A DNA stretch of 64,000 nt from Chitinophaga sp. YR573 (GTDB taxonomy: Bacteria; Bacteroidota; Bacteroidia; Chitinophagales; Chitinophagaceae): positions 1,567,199-1,631,198 of the forward strand of contig NZ_FOJF01000001.1 in the NCBI RefSeq assembly GCF_900110995.1, given 5' to 3'. A program made the translations under genes and the position numbers. Positions 42,005-50,966 of the stretch are shown piece by piece. Every line of letters starts with the position of its first letter. Position 1 is the first letter of the stretch. Under the pieces are notes generated by a model, which was not told the DNA's origin, ran no database searches, and saw only the letters and a list, made by a program, of their open reading frames with translations.

Positions 42005-44428
42005 ATGACTATTTCGTACAATTGGCTGTGTGACTATTTGCCGGTAAAACCATCACCGGAGGAACTATCTGTTATCCTGACGCGTATAGGTCTGGAAGTG
42101 GAAAGCCTGGAACAATTTGAATCCGTTAAAGGTAGCCTGGAAGGGCTTATCATAGGGGAAGTGCTGACCACCGCACAACATCCCAATGCAGACAAACTGA
42201 AGCTGACAACGGTCAATACCGGCAACGGAGAGCCCCTCAATATCGTGTGTGGAGCCCCCAATGTAGCCGTAGGACAGAAAGTAGTAGTTGCCCCTATCGG
42301 CGTCACTATCTACCCCGCCAGCGGTGAACCCCTCACCATGAAAAAGGCCAAAATCCGTGGCGAAGAGAGCCATGGTATGATTTGCGCCGAAGATGAGATC
42401 GGTTTGGGCGGAAGTCATGCCGGCATATTAGTATTGGATCCTTCTTTAATACCAGGTACACCCGCCAGGGAAATCTTTCACCCTGTTCAGGACTGGATCT
42501 TCGAAATAGGCTTAACGCCTAACCGCATGGATGCCATGAGCCACCTCGGTGTGGTGAAAGACGTATGTGCTTACCTGAATAACGCAGATAACACACTGCA
42601 ATACAAGGCTTTAGTACCAGCTATCACTCCTTTGCCCCAGGCAAAAGAAGCCTTCCCGATCACCGTGACCATAGAAAATACAGATGCCTGTGTTCGTTAT
42701 GCAGGTATTACCATTTCAGGGGTAACGATCAAACCTTCTCCCGACTGGCTGAAAAACAAACTGTTAGCTATAGGTGTAAGACCTATCAACAATATAGTAG
42801 ACATTACCAATTTCATCCTGCATGAAACAGGGCAGCCCCTGCATGCTTTTGATGCCAATGCTATCAAAGGCAGGAAGATCATTGTAAAGAACCTTCCGCA
42901 GAACACTCCTTTTGTAACACTGGATGAAAAGGAAAGGAAACTGGATGCAGCAGATCTTGTTATCTGTAACGGCGATGGAGAACCAATGGCCCTTGCAGGT
43001 GTATTCGGTGGCCTTCACTCCGGCGTAACCGATACTACTAAGAACATCTTCCTGGAAAGCGCCTGTTTCAGTCCGGCCAGTATCCGCCCTACCTCTTTCA
43101 GGCATGGCCTGCGTACCGACGCAGCTGCCCGCTTCGAAAAAGGTGTGGACGTGTCCGGTACTGTATACGTACTGGAACGTGCAGCGGCACTGATCTGCGA
43201 ACTGGCAGGCGGTGAGGCTGCTTCTGCTATCACAGACGTATATCCTCATCCAAAGGCACAGGCAGAAGTAGAAACCACCTGGGCTTACATCAAAAAGCTG
43301 AGTGGTAAATACTATCCTGCGGATAAGGTAGAACGTATCTTAACCAGCCTGGGCTTCACCTTCCTGCTCAAAACACCTGAAAAGTTCAGAGTAGCAGTGC
43401 CTTACAGCAAACCGGATATCAGTATAGCTCCTGATATCGTGGAAGAAATCATGCGTATAGACGGCCTGGATAATATTGAAATCCCTTCACAGGTAACGAT
43501 CACACCAGCTGCCGCCGCAAGACCAGACAAAGAGAAAGTCCGTGAAAAAGCAGCTAACTATCTTGCTGCTAACGGTTTCAACGAAATATTCACCAACTCT
43601 ATCACCAACAGTAAGTACTTCTCCCCTGAAGTACTGGCCAATACGGTGAAAATGATTAACAGCCTCAGTGCCGACCTGGACGTCATGCGCCCTTCCATGC
43701 TGGAAACCGGCCTGGAAAGCGTGGCCCATAACCTTAACAGGCGGAACGACAACCTGTTATTCTTCGAATTCGGCAATACATATGCTTCTTACGAGAAGAA
43801 CGTGTATGAGGAAACGCCTCACTTATGCCTGTATTTAACCGGACAGAAAACTGTGGAAAGCTGGCTGCATAAAGCACAACCGGTCGACTTCTACTTCCTG
43901 AAAGGATATGTACAGAACCTGTTGCAGTTGCTCGGTATCACCGGCCTGCAATGGAAAGAACCTGAAACTAATGGCCTGTGGCAGATAACCGTCCGTAATA
44001 AGACAGTTGTGACCCTTGGTTCCATCTCTTCCGGTAAACTTAAACAGTTCGATATCAAACAACCAGTGTGGTTTGCTGACTTCAACTGGACGAATGTGTT
44101 GGGATTGCTGCAAAAAAGCAATAACTTCTACAAAGAAATACCAAAGTTCCCGGCCGTACGTCGCGACCTGGCACTGATTCTCGACAGGAAAATACAGTTC
44201 GTAGCAGTAGAGGCTGCCGCTAAAACGGTAAAATCGCCACTTTTGCAACAACTGAACCTGTTTGATGTTTTTGAAAGTGAGAAGCTTGGCGCAGATAAAA
44301 AATCATATGCAGTGAGCTTTACATTCCAGGACGCACAAAAGACCCTTACGGATAAGGAGATCGATAGCGTGATGGAAAAGCTGGTAAAAGCATTTGAAGG
44401 ACAGCTAAATGCTGAAATAAGGAAATAA
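42005..44428 (+). CDS. pheT: Phenylalanyl-tRNA synthetase beta subunit
   Basis: The 807-residue subunit starts with MTISYNWLCDYL, the standard PheT opening; earlier in-frame ATGs would add an unlikely stretch. Domains seen: tRNA-binding fold (ADKLKLTTVNTGNGEPLNIVCGAPNV, about 58-85), B3/4 editing domain, B5 domain, and a C-terminal anticodon-binding FDX domain (KFPAVRRDLALILDRKIQF, about 705-790). It pairs with PheS, not in this window, to charge tRNA-Phe. It leads an operon with the ZapB-like and zapA genes. Confidence 0.97.
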   Translation: MTISYNWLCDYLPVKPSPEELSVILTRIGLEVESLEQFESVKGSLEGLIIGEVLTTAQHPNADKLKLTTVNTGNGEPLNIVCGAPNVAVGQKVVVAPIGVTIYPASGEPLTMKKAKIRGEESHGMICAEDEIGLGGSHAGILVLDPSLIPGTPAREIFHPVQDWIFEIGLTPNRMDAMSHLGVVKDVCAYLNNADNTLQYKALVPAITPLPQAKEAFPITVTIENTDACVRYAGITISGVTIKPSPDWLKNKLLAIGVRPINNIVDITNFILHETGQPLHAFDANAIKGRKIIVKNLPQNTPFVTLDEKERKLDAADLVICNGDGEPMALAGVFGGLHSGVTDTTKNIFLESACFSPASIRPTSFRHGLRTDAAARFEKGVDVSGTVYVLERAAALICELAGGEAASAITDVYPHPKAQAEVETTWAYIKKLSGKYYPADKVERILTSLGFTFLLKTPEKFRVAVPYSKPDISIAPDIVEEIMRIDGLDNIEIPSQVTITPAAAARPDKEKVREKAANYLAANGFNEIFTNSITNSKYFSPEVLANTVKMINSLSADLDVMRPSMLETGLESVAHNLNRRNDNLLFFEFGNTYASYEKNVYEETPHLCLYLTGQKTVESWLHKAQPVDFYFLKGYVQNLLQLLGITGLQWKEPETNGLWQITVRNKTVVTLGSISSGKLKQFDIKQPVWFADFNWTNVLGLLQKSNNFYKEIPKFPAVRRDLALILDRKIQFVAVEAAAKTVKSPLLQQLNLFDVFESEKLGADKKSYAVSFTFQDAQKTLTDKEIDSVMEKLVKAFEGQLNAEIRK

Positions 44429-44433
44429 TTATT

Positions 44434-44742
44434 ATGGCTTTAGAGCAATACATACAACGCATTGAGGATAAACTGCAATTGCTGGTAAGGAAATTACAAC
44501 AGGTGCAGGGAGAAAATGTATTGCTGAGAGAGCAGATCCGATTAAATGAAGAAGAACTGAGTGCGCAGAACGATGCCATTGCCCACCTGTCTAATAAACT
44601 GCAAATGACCAAGATTGCAGGGAATACACAGGGGGCTCCATCAAATAAAGAAGATGATGATGAGTTTAAGAAGGAGATGCGGACAAGGATCAATGACTAT
44701 ATCCGGGAAATTGACCGCTGCATCGCCTTACTGAACAGCTAG
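44434..44742 (+). CDS. ZapB-like coiled-coil protein
   Basis: This 102-residue protein has a clear leucine-rich coiled coil (IEDKLQLLVRKLQQVQGENVLLREQIRLNEEELSA), then a flexible acidic linker and a short helical tail. It lies 5 bp after pheT and 26 bp before zapA. Such a coiled-coil gene in front of zapA is common in Bacteroidota and is thought to act with ZapA on the FtsZ ring. The assignment rests on context and heptad pattern only. Confidence 0.75.
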   Translation: MALEQYIQRIEDKLQLLVRKLQQVQGENVLLREQIRLNEEELSAQNDAIAHLSNKLQMTKIAGNTQGAPSNKEDDDEFKKEMRTRINDYIREIDRCIALLNS

Positions 44743-44768
44743 TAAAGCCGCCTACAACCAAGAACAAC

Positions 44769-45065
44769 ATGATGGAAAATCTCATCCCTATTAATATTAT
44801 AGTGGCCGACCGGTCCTACCGTATTAAGATTAAACCGGAGGAAGAGGAAGCGGTGCGTCGCACCATGAAGGAAGTCAACGAGAAGATCGTGGAGTTCAAA
44901 ACCGCTTATGCGGGTAAAGACCTCCAGGATTATATCGCGATGGCCCTCATTATGTACGCCACTCATCCTGTTACCAGCGGAGGAAAGGAGCAGGCCGGAA
45001 TGGCGCCCTTCCTTCAGGAAAAATTACAACACCTGGAAACATTGCTGGACGAACACCTGAAATAA
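44769..45065 (+). CDS. zapA: Cell division protein ZapA
   Basis: The 98-residue protein has the ZapA opening IPINIIVADRSYRIKIKPEEEEAVRRTMKEVNEKI and the helical part KDLQDYIAMALIMYA. ZapA tetramers bundle FtsZ filaments at the division ring. Two adjacent Met codons could both start translation. The region after it (45066-45201) holds a possible promoter and a short leader of rny (for example TTTTCCACGGAACGGG, with CCAC/GTGG pairing), but no firm RNA element. Confidence 0.9.
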   Translation: MMENLIPINIIVADRSYRIKIKPEEEEAVRRTMKEVNEKIVEFKTAYAGKDLQDYIAMALIMYATHPVTSGGKEQAGMAPFLQEKLQHLETLLDEHLK

Positions 45066-45201
45066 TCTGCTTCTCAGCGCATTATCTCATCATTTCGCAC
45101 ATCTTTTTGTATTTTCGCGAATCAAGTTCTAACCCTCTACCTTTTCCACGGAACGGGAATGTGGCCAGGAATGCAACATAAATCAAGTTTAAATTTTTTG
45201 T

Positions 45202-46767
45202 ATGGATTCTACTTTAATAACGACAATAGCCGCAGTGGCGGCTTTGATCATAGGCATTTTGTTAGGTAAGGTGATTTTTGCCAAAAGCACACAGCAAAAG
45301 ATAACGGATGCAGAATTACAAGCCCAGAAAATAATAGCAGAAGGACAGATGACCGCCGAAAACCTGAAGAAAGACAGGTTACTCGAAGCAAAAGAGAAAT
45401 TTCTTCATCTGAAGAGTGAACACGAGAAAGAGACCATGCAGCGCAACCAGAAGCTGGCCGATGCAGAAAACAGGATCAAACAGAAAGAGCAGGGCGTAAC
45501 ACTGAAGACAGAGAGCCTGCAGAAACAAATGCAGGAGAATGAGGCGATTAAGGAGAATCTGACCCGCCAGATGGAATTAGTAGCTGTGAAGCGTACAGAA
45601 CTGGAAAAACACCAGGAAGAACATATCCGCCGCCTTGAAAAAGTAGCGGCCCTCACTGCAGACGAAGCTCGTAACCAGTTAATTGAAAGCCTGAAAGATG
45701 AAGCCCGTAACCAGGCAATGTCTCATATCCAGGAGATTATCGAAGATGCGAAGCTGAAAGCAAACAAAGAAGCCAAAAAGATCATTATACAGTCTATCCA
45801 GCGTACAGCGGCAGAACATACCATCGAAAATGCCATCACTGTATTTAACCTGGAAAGCGATGAAATCAAAGGCCAGATCATTGGTCGTGAAGGTCGTAAC
45901 ATCCGCGCTATTGAAGCGGCTACCGGTGTTGACCTGATTGTTGACGATACCCCTGAAGCAATTGTACTCTCCTCTTTCGATCCATTACGTCGTGAAATTG
46001 CACGTTTATCCCTGCAGCGTCTGGTACAGGATGGCCGTATCCACCCTGCACGTATCGAAGAAGTTGTAGAAAAAACGAAGAAGCAACTGGAAGAACAGGT
46101 AATGGACATCGGTGAGCGTACTGTGATTGAACTGGGTATCCATGGCCTTCATAAAGAACTGGTTCGCCTGGTAGGTAAGATGCGTTTCCGCTCTTCTTAT
46201 GGTCAGAACCTCTTAATGCACTCTAAAGAAACTGCGAACCTTTGCGGTGTGATGGCTGCTGAACTGGGCCTCAACCCTAAATTAGCAAAACGTGCAGGTC
46301 TGCTGCATGACATCGGTAAAGTACCGGACGAAGAAACAGAACTGAGCCATGCACTGTTAGGTGCCAAACTGGCTGAGAAATATGGTGAACATGCTGCGGT
46401 GGTAAATGCCATCGGTGCTCACCACGATGAAATGGAAATGCAATATGTGATCTCTCCGATTATACAAGCCTGTGATGCCATCAGTGGTGCGCGTCCCGGT
46501 GCCCGTCGTGAAATCATGCAGAGCTACTTACAGCGTATCAAAGACCTTGAAAACCTGGCACTTGCACATGATGGTGTGGAGAAAGCATATGCTATCCAGG
46601 CGGGTCGTGAGCTGCGTGTGATCGTAGAAAGTGATAAGGTGACCGATGCTGATGCAGATCGCCTCTCTTTCGAGATTGCCACTAAAATTCAGACAGAAAT
46701 GCAATACCCTGGTCAGATTAAAGTAACCGTTATACGTGAAAAACGTGCGGTGAACGTGGCAAGGTAA
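45202..46767 (+). CDS. rny: Ribonuclease Y
   Basis: The 521-residue membrane-anchored endoribonuclease has one N-terminal membrane helix ([20 protein letters not shown]), a long coiled coil to about residue 200, a KH domain ([26 protein letters not shown], about 225-290) and an HD domain ([36 protein letters not shown] near 372-378). It starts bulk mRNA decay. It ends with a strong terminator. Confidence 0.97.
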   Translation: MDSTLITTIAAVAALIIGILLGKVIFAKSTQQKITDAELQAQKIIAEGQMTAENLKKDRLLEAKEKFLHLKSEHEKETMQRNQKLADAENRIKQKEQGVTLKTESLQKQMQENEAIKENLTRQMELVAVKRTELEKHQEEHIRRLEKVAALTADEARNQLIESLKDEARNQAMSHIQEIIEDAKLKANKEAKKIIIQSIQRTAAEHTIENAITVFNLESDEIKGQIIGREGRNIRAIEAATGVDLIVDDTPEAIVLSSFDPLRREIARLSLQRLVQDGRIHPARIEEVVEKTKKQLEEQVMDIGERTVIELGIHGLHKELVRLVGKMRFRSSYGQNLLMHSKETANLCGVMAAELGLNPKLAKRAGLLHDIGKVPDEETELSHALLGAKLAEKYGEHAAVVNAIGAHHDEMEMQYVISPIIQACDAISGARPGARREIMQSYLQRIKDLENLALAHDGVEKAYAIQAGRELRVIVESDKVTDADADRLSFEIATKIQTEMQYPGQIKVTVIREKRAVNVAR

Positions 46768-46784
46768 AAGCATCATGATAGTTA

Positions 46785-46820
46785 AAAAGGCGTCTTATTT
46801 GAATAGGACGCCTTTTTTTT
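46785..46820 (+). terminator. Terminator of rny
   Basis: AAAGGCGTC/GACGCCTTT stem followed by eight T residues, 18 bases after the stop codon. Confidence 0.92.
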
Positions 46821-46850
46821 ATACTTTTTGAGTCTAAAAAACTCCAGATT

Positions 46851-47441
46851 ATGAAGAAACTCATTTTAATTTCATTTATAGCCCTGTTTGCTTCTACTAC
46901 CTTTGCCCAGTCTTTATTTAATGGTAAAGACCTGGCCGGATGGAAAATTTATGGTACCGAGAAATGGTATGCTGAGAATGGTACACTCGTATGTGAAAGC
47001 GGTCCTGATAAAGAATACGGATACCTTGGTACCGACAAAGAATACAAGAACTTCGAGCTTACCGTAGAATTCAAACAGGAAGCCAATGGTAACAGCGGTG
47101 TATTCTTCCACTCTTCCATAGAAGGTACTAAAATTGCCGGATGGCAGGCGGAAGTAGCTCCTCCCGGACAACATACCGGTGGTATCTATGAATCTTACGG
47201 ACGTGGATGGCTGATCCAGCCTGCGGCAGAGAAAGAACAGTATTTGAAAATGGGAGAATGGAATACGATGAAAGTGAGAGTAGAGGGAGATGATGTAACC
47301 ACCTGGCTGAATGGTCATGAAATGATTACACTGAAAGATGCGAAGATTGGAGAGAAAACAGGACAGATCGCTTTGCAGATCCATGCTGGTGGAGGCATTA
47401 AAGTACGCTGGAGAAATATTAAGATTAAACAACTTAAATAG
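46851..47441 (+). CDS. DUF1080 (3-keto-disaccharide hydrolase-like) exported protein
   Basis: The 196-residue protein has a signal peptide ending TFAQS and one DUF1080 jelly-roll domain: LFNGKDLAGWKIYG, FELTVEFKQEANGNSGVFFHSS, GEWNTMKVRVEGDDVTTWLNGHEM, GQIALQIHAGGGIKVRWRNIKI. Family members act on sugar polymers and glycosides in the periplasm, and some cleave 3-keto-glycosides. The stop codon TAG is formed by the first bases of a repeat element inserted right behind the gene; the KQLK end still looks normal. Confidence 0.92.
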   Translation: MKKLILISFIALFASTTFAQSLFNGKDLAGWKIYGTEKWYAENGTLVCESGPDKEYGYLGTDKEYKNFELTVEFKQEANGNSGVFFHSSIEGTKIAGWQAEVAPPGQHTGGIYESYGRGWLIQPAAEKEQYLKMGEWNTMKVRVEGDDVTTWLNGHEMITLKDAKIGEKTGQIALQIHAGGGIKVRWRNIKIKQLK

Positions 47442-47743
47442 TGACTTAGTTTGAATGTGATTCCCAGATGTTATTGCTTATAAATACACTGCATCTGACT
47501 GTTTAGTTCTCTGATTTAGCTTTGGTTAAATAAAGATCAATAGTGACTCAGTTTGAATGTGATTCCCAGATGTTATTGCTTATAAATACACTGCATCTGA
47601 CTGTTTAGTTCTCTGATTTAGCTTTGGAATATGGGTGCAGGATTTGTTTTTCAATTTAACTTCACCTAATATTCACGTCAGATAAGGTGTATTTATAAGC
47701 AATAACATCTGCGCGAAGATTATGTAATCAAACTTAGTCACTA
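47439..47743. mobile_element. MITE-like element with duplicated left end
   Basis: Two 87-bp direct repeats (47439-47525 and 47541-47627, one difference) each start TAGTGACT(T/C)AGTTTGAAT. A third, inverted copy at 47677-47743 (complement TAGTGACTAAGTTTGATT) closes the element. A 24-base core is identical in all three (47466-47489, 47568-47591, 47687-47710). TA flanks both termini, as for TA-targeting IS630/mariner-type elements. No transposase is encoded. It fills most of the 373-bp gap before the purine nucleoside phosphorylase gene. Confidence 0.75.
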
Positions 47744-47814
47744 CCTAAAAATCTCAAATGTCTATATAAGTAGTTTCAATGATCAGAGATAAACATTATA
47801 CAACTTAAATAAAG

Positions 47815-48636
47815 ATGCATAAACTGGAAGCACAGATTAACACTGCTGTCAATTACTTACGGGGATTCAACTACCATCAGGCCAGGGTGGGTATTGTACT
47901 GGGAACAGGTTTAGGTCAGCTGACCCATCACATACAAATAGAAAAGAGTATTCCTTATAATGAGATCCCTCATTTTCCGCTGAGTACTGTGGAATCTCAT
48001 AAAGGCCAGCTGATCTATGGCAAAATTGGAGATACGCCAGTTATTGCTATGCAGGGTAGGTTTCATTATTATGAAGGCTATACCATGCAGGAGATCACTT
48101 TCCCGGTACGTGTAATGAAAGCATTAGGTATTCAGCAACTGTTGTTAAGCAATGCTGCCGGAGGTATGAATCCGGCCTTTAAAAAAGGCGATATGGTATT
48201 GCTGGATGATCATATCAACCTGCAGCCGGAGAACCCGCTGCGCGGGCTTAATTCATCTTTTTTTGGCACCCGTTTCCCGGATATGAGCCAGCCTTATGAT
48301 AAGCACCTTGGCAACCTGTTACAAACTTCAGCTGCAGAGAAAGGCTTAACCTTACACACAGGTGTATACGTATCTGTAATGGGACCTAATCTGGAGACAA
48401 GAGCTGAATATCGCTTCTTAAGGCTTATCGGGGCTGATATGGTGGGGATGAGTACTGTACCTGAAGTGATAGTAGCGAATCAGTTACAGTTGCCCTGTGC
48501 GGCTATATCAGTGATTACTGATGAATGTGATCCTGATAACCTGAAAGCTGTCTCTTTGGAAGAGATCATTGCAGTAGCAGGTACTGCTGATAAAAAACTG
48601 AGTGAGCTGTTTGTTTCAGTGATTAAAAACTTATAG
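47815..48636 (+). CDS. Purine nucleoside phosphorylase
   Basis: The 273-residue enzyme splits inosine and guanosine with phosphate. Hallmarks of the trimeric class are VGIVLGTGLGQL, GRFHYYEGYTMQEITFPVRVM, SNAAGGMNPAFKKGDMVLLDDHINL and GMSTVPEVIVANQ (base-binding). It is preceded by the MITE-like element, so its promoter may lie inside or just after it. A shared hairpin terminator separates it from the convergent scpB. Confidence 0.95.
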   Translation: MHKLEAQINTAVNYLRGFNYHQARVGIVLGTGLGQLTHHIQIEKSIPYNEIPHFPLSTVESHKGQLIYGKIGDTPVIAMQGRFHYYEGYTMQEITFPVRVMKALGIQQLLLSNAAGGMNPAFKKGDMVLLDDHINLQPENPLRGLNSSFFGTRFPDMSQPYDKHLGNLLQTSAAEKGLTLHTGVYVSVMGPNLETRAEYRFLRLIGADMVGMSTVPEVIVANQLQLPCAAISVITDECDPDNLKAVSLEEIIAVAGTADKKLSELFVSVIKNL

Positions 48637-48643
48637 TCATAAA

Positions 48644-48675
48644 AAAACTCCTGACGGTTAATCGTCAGGAGTTTT
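48644..48675. terminator. Bidirectional terminator
   Basis: A perfect 13-bp stem AAAACTCCTGACG/CGTCAGGAGTTTT with a 6-base loop between the convergent phosphorylase and scpB genes. Confidence 0.93.
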
Positions 48676-48678
48676 AAG

Positions 48679-49836
48679 TTATTTTTCTTTTTCGTCGTCC
48701 TCTTCGTCCTCTTCACTATCATCGTCCTCTGTATCATCTTCATCACTGTCCTCATCATCCTCATCTCCTTCTTCTTCATCGTCATCTTCTTCATCACTAT
48801 CATCCTCTTCTTCACTGTCGTCGTCTTCTTCGTCCTCGTCCTCATCATCACTTTCTTCATCATCTTCTTCCTCTTCGTCGCTTTCCTCATCTTCAGCATC
48901 AACACTTGCAACAACAACTTCTGGTATTTCTTCAGCAACTATCTCCTCCTCAACTATATCCTCTTCAACTAGCTCTTCCTCAATATCAACAATCGCTTCA
49001 GGAGCTTCTATAACATCGTCAGAAATAGCATCTTCCTCCGCAACAGGTTCATCATCAACATCTTCATCCTCAACACTTACATGTTCAATCCCCCCGGGTA
49101 CATCAATATCCAGTCTCTCCAAAGTCTCATCACTTACAACACCAGCTATCACAGCAGATAACTGTTCTCCATCCGGTAACTCTATCTGTTCTACCAATTC
49201 TCCCGTCTCAGAAACAATCATATTCAACGGTTCATCAATGGTATTACCATTCGCATCAAGATCAAGCATCAATGTAGGAGCCACATCCTCTTCAAACACT
49301 TCTTTCAGCTTAGGAAGGTCCTTAGGAGAATTCAATCCAAAGTAATCCATAAACGCTTTGGAAGTACCATATATCAAAGGTTTCCCGGGTAACTGTTCGC
49401 TACGACCGGTAATAACGATCAACTCCTTCTCCAGCAACTTCTGGATAGAATAATCAGTAGCCACACCACGGATATGTTCTATTTCCCCTTTGGAGATAGG
49501 TTGTTTATAAGCAATAATCGCCAGGGTTTCCAGCGCAGCAGTAGAAAGACGTTTCAGGAACTTCTCTCCGTTCAGCTGAGCCACTGTCTGGTAATAATCC
49601 TTTTTGGTCAGGAACTGATATCCCCCCCCACTCTCTCTTACTTCAAAAGCGTAAAACTCAGAAGAATATTTCTCCCTTACAGCTTCCAGTGCAGTTTCCA
49701 CCTGGTCTAAAGTAGCCCTGTCTTCCAGGAAGGCCATTGCATTATTTAGTAAGTCAGTAATTTCCAGCGTAGGCAGTGGTCTGTCTGCTGCAAATATCAA
49801 CGATTCAACATGCGGTATTATCTGTGAGATCTCCAT
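48679..49836 (-). CDS. scpB: SMC-Scp complex subunit ScpB with long acidic tail
   Basis: I chose the ATG at 49836 (MEISQIIPHVESLIFAADRPL), the normal ScpB start; a further ATG at 49875 would add 13 residues. Residues about 1-175 form the two winged-helix domains (STAALETLAIIAYKQPISKGEIEHIRGV, GKPLIYGTSKAFMDYFGLNS) that bridge the SMC-ScpA ring for chromosome segregation. The remaining roughly 200 residues are not part of the usual protein: a middle stretch, then about 110 residues made almost only of Asp, Glu and Ser. ScpB is normally near 200 residues. scpA is not in the window. Confidence 0.93.
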   Translation of the reverse strand: MEISQIIPHVESLIFAADRPLPTLEITDLLNNAMAFLEDRATLDQVETALEAVREKYSSEFYAFEVRESGGGYQFLTKKDYYQTVAQLNGEKFLKRLSTAALETLAIIAYKQPISKGEIEHIRGVATDYSIQKLLEKELIVITGRSEQLPGKPLIYGTSKAFMDYFGLNSPKDLPKLKEVFEEDVAPTLMLDLDANGNTIDEPLNMIVSETGELVEQIELPDGEQLSAVIAGVVSDETLERLDIDVPGGIEHVSVEDEDVDDEPVAEEDAISDDVIEAPEAIVDIEEELVEEDIVEEEIVAEEIPEVVVASVDAEDEESDEEEEDDEESDDEDEDEEDDDSEEEDDSDEEDDDEEEGDEDDEDSDEDDTEDDDSEEDEEDDEKEK

Positions 49837-49883
49837 TGTCCGGTTTTCAATTTGCAGGAAATATCCGGCCTGCATCCTTTAAA

Positions 49884-49918
49884 GAAAAAAGTCAAAGGCC
49901 GAAAATACAGCCTTTGAC
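49884..49918 (-). terminator. Terminator of atpG
   Basis: The GTCAAAGGC/GCCTTTGAC stem is followed by a T-run on the minus strand and lies 58 bases after the atpG stop. Confidence 0.88.
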
Positions 49919-49975
49919 TCTTAGAAAGAAATCAAAATATTTTGATGTTAATTTGATGTGTATAACTTACTTGGA

Positions 49976-50863
49976 TCAACCATTCAAAGCAGCTGCACCA
50001 CTCACAATCTCAGTGAGTTCTGTAGTAATTGCTGCCTGACGTGCACGGTTGTAACTGATCTTGTAATTGCGTAACAATTCGTTCGCATTCTCAGTTGCCT
50101 TATCCATTGCAGTCATACGCGCACCATGTTCGGAAGCACTTGCATCCAGCATCGCCTTATATAACTGAGTGTTCAGGATCTTTGGCATTAATTCAGCGAT
50201 GAGTGTTTGCTTCTCAGGTTCAAAGATGAAATCTGCACGGGTTTCTTTCTGTCCTGCCGGTGTTTCCACTTTGGCGATAGGAAGGAACTGTTCAGATACA
50301 AAACGCTGGGTAGCAGCATTTTTGAACTCGCTGTATATGATTTCAACTGCATCGTAGTCACCTTTGGTGAAACCTTCCATGGCTACTGCTGCAGCTTCCT
50401 TAACATTTTCAAAATCAAGGCGACTGAACAGATTCCAGTAAGCTTCGTTTTGTTTGTAACCGCTCTTGCTAAAATGTTCCCAGCCTTTTTTACCGATAGG
50501 CAGTATCTCTACCTGTCCTTTAGCAAACTGTTCTGCGTATTTCTCGCGGATCACCTGTTTTGCCAGCTTAATTACATTGGAATTGTAAGCACCGCATAAT
50601 CCCCTGTCGGAAGTGATCGCGATGATCAGTACCTTCTCTACCGGGCGTTGGGCAGCCAGTGCAAGTTCAATACTACCTTCGCTGTTAGAAACGATATTCT
50701 GTAACATTTCCTGCAGTTTCACGGCGTAAGGACGCATGAGCTGGATAGCATCCTGGGCACGACGCAGCTTTGCAGCACTTACCATTTTCATAGCTTTAGT
50801 GATCTGCAGATTGGACTGAGTAGACTTTATACGGTTGCGAACTTCTTTAAGCTGACCGGACAT
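49976..50863 (-). CDS. atpG: ATP synthase F1 gamma subunit
   Basis: This 295-residue central-stalk subunit has the N-terminal helix MSGQLKEVRNRIKSTQSNLQITKAMKMVSAAKLRRAQ, the conserved ITSDRGLCGAYNSNV and the C-terminal helix AMDKATENANELLRNYKISYNRARQAAITTELTEIVSGAAAL. It drives catalysis by rotating in the alpha/beta hexamer. In many bacteria it sits between atpA and atpD; here it stands alone between a WG-repeat gene and scpB, with its own terminator. Confidence 0.97.
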   Translation of the reverse strand: MSGQLKEVRNRIKSTQSNLQITKAMKMVSAAKLRRAQDAIQLMRPYAVKLQEMLQNIVSNSEGSIELALAAQRPVEKVLIIAITSDRGLCGAYNSNVIKLAKQVIREKYAEQFAKGQVEILPIGKKGWEHFSKSGYKQNEAYWNLFSRLDFENVKEAAAVAMEGFTKGDYDAVEIIYSEFKNAATQRFVSEQFLPIAKVETPAGQKETRADFIFEPEKQTLIAELMPKILNTQLYKAMLDASASEHGARMTAMDKATENANELLRNYKISYNRARQAAITTELTEIVSGAAALNG

Positions 50864-50966
50864 AATGTTTTATGTATTACTTTATTTTATACGACAATAA
50901 AGCCACCAGGGCCTTTTGAATTTGGCTGCAAAGGTAAAGAATTTCTTTTTAAGTAAGAACCAATAC

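Noticed and set aside
45066..45201. 6S RNA between zapA and rny
   Set aside because: The gap is only 136 bases and I could not draw the long rod-like fold with a central bubble; only a short rny leader with a CCAC/GTGG hairpin is likely.
47439..47627. CRISPR array
   Set aside because: There are only two direct repeats, of 87 bp, with one 15-bp spacer, and an inverted third copy; this is a MITE-like element. No cas gene is present.
48480..48938. Very Lys/Met-rich protein on the minus strand
   Set aside because: This is the out-of-frame reading of the Asp/Glu-coding repeats of the scpB tail and overlaps the phosphorylase gene; it is not a gene.
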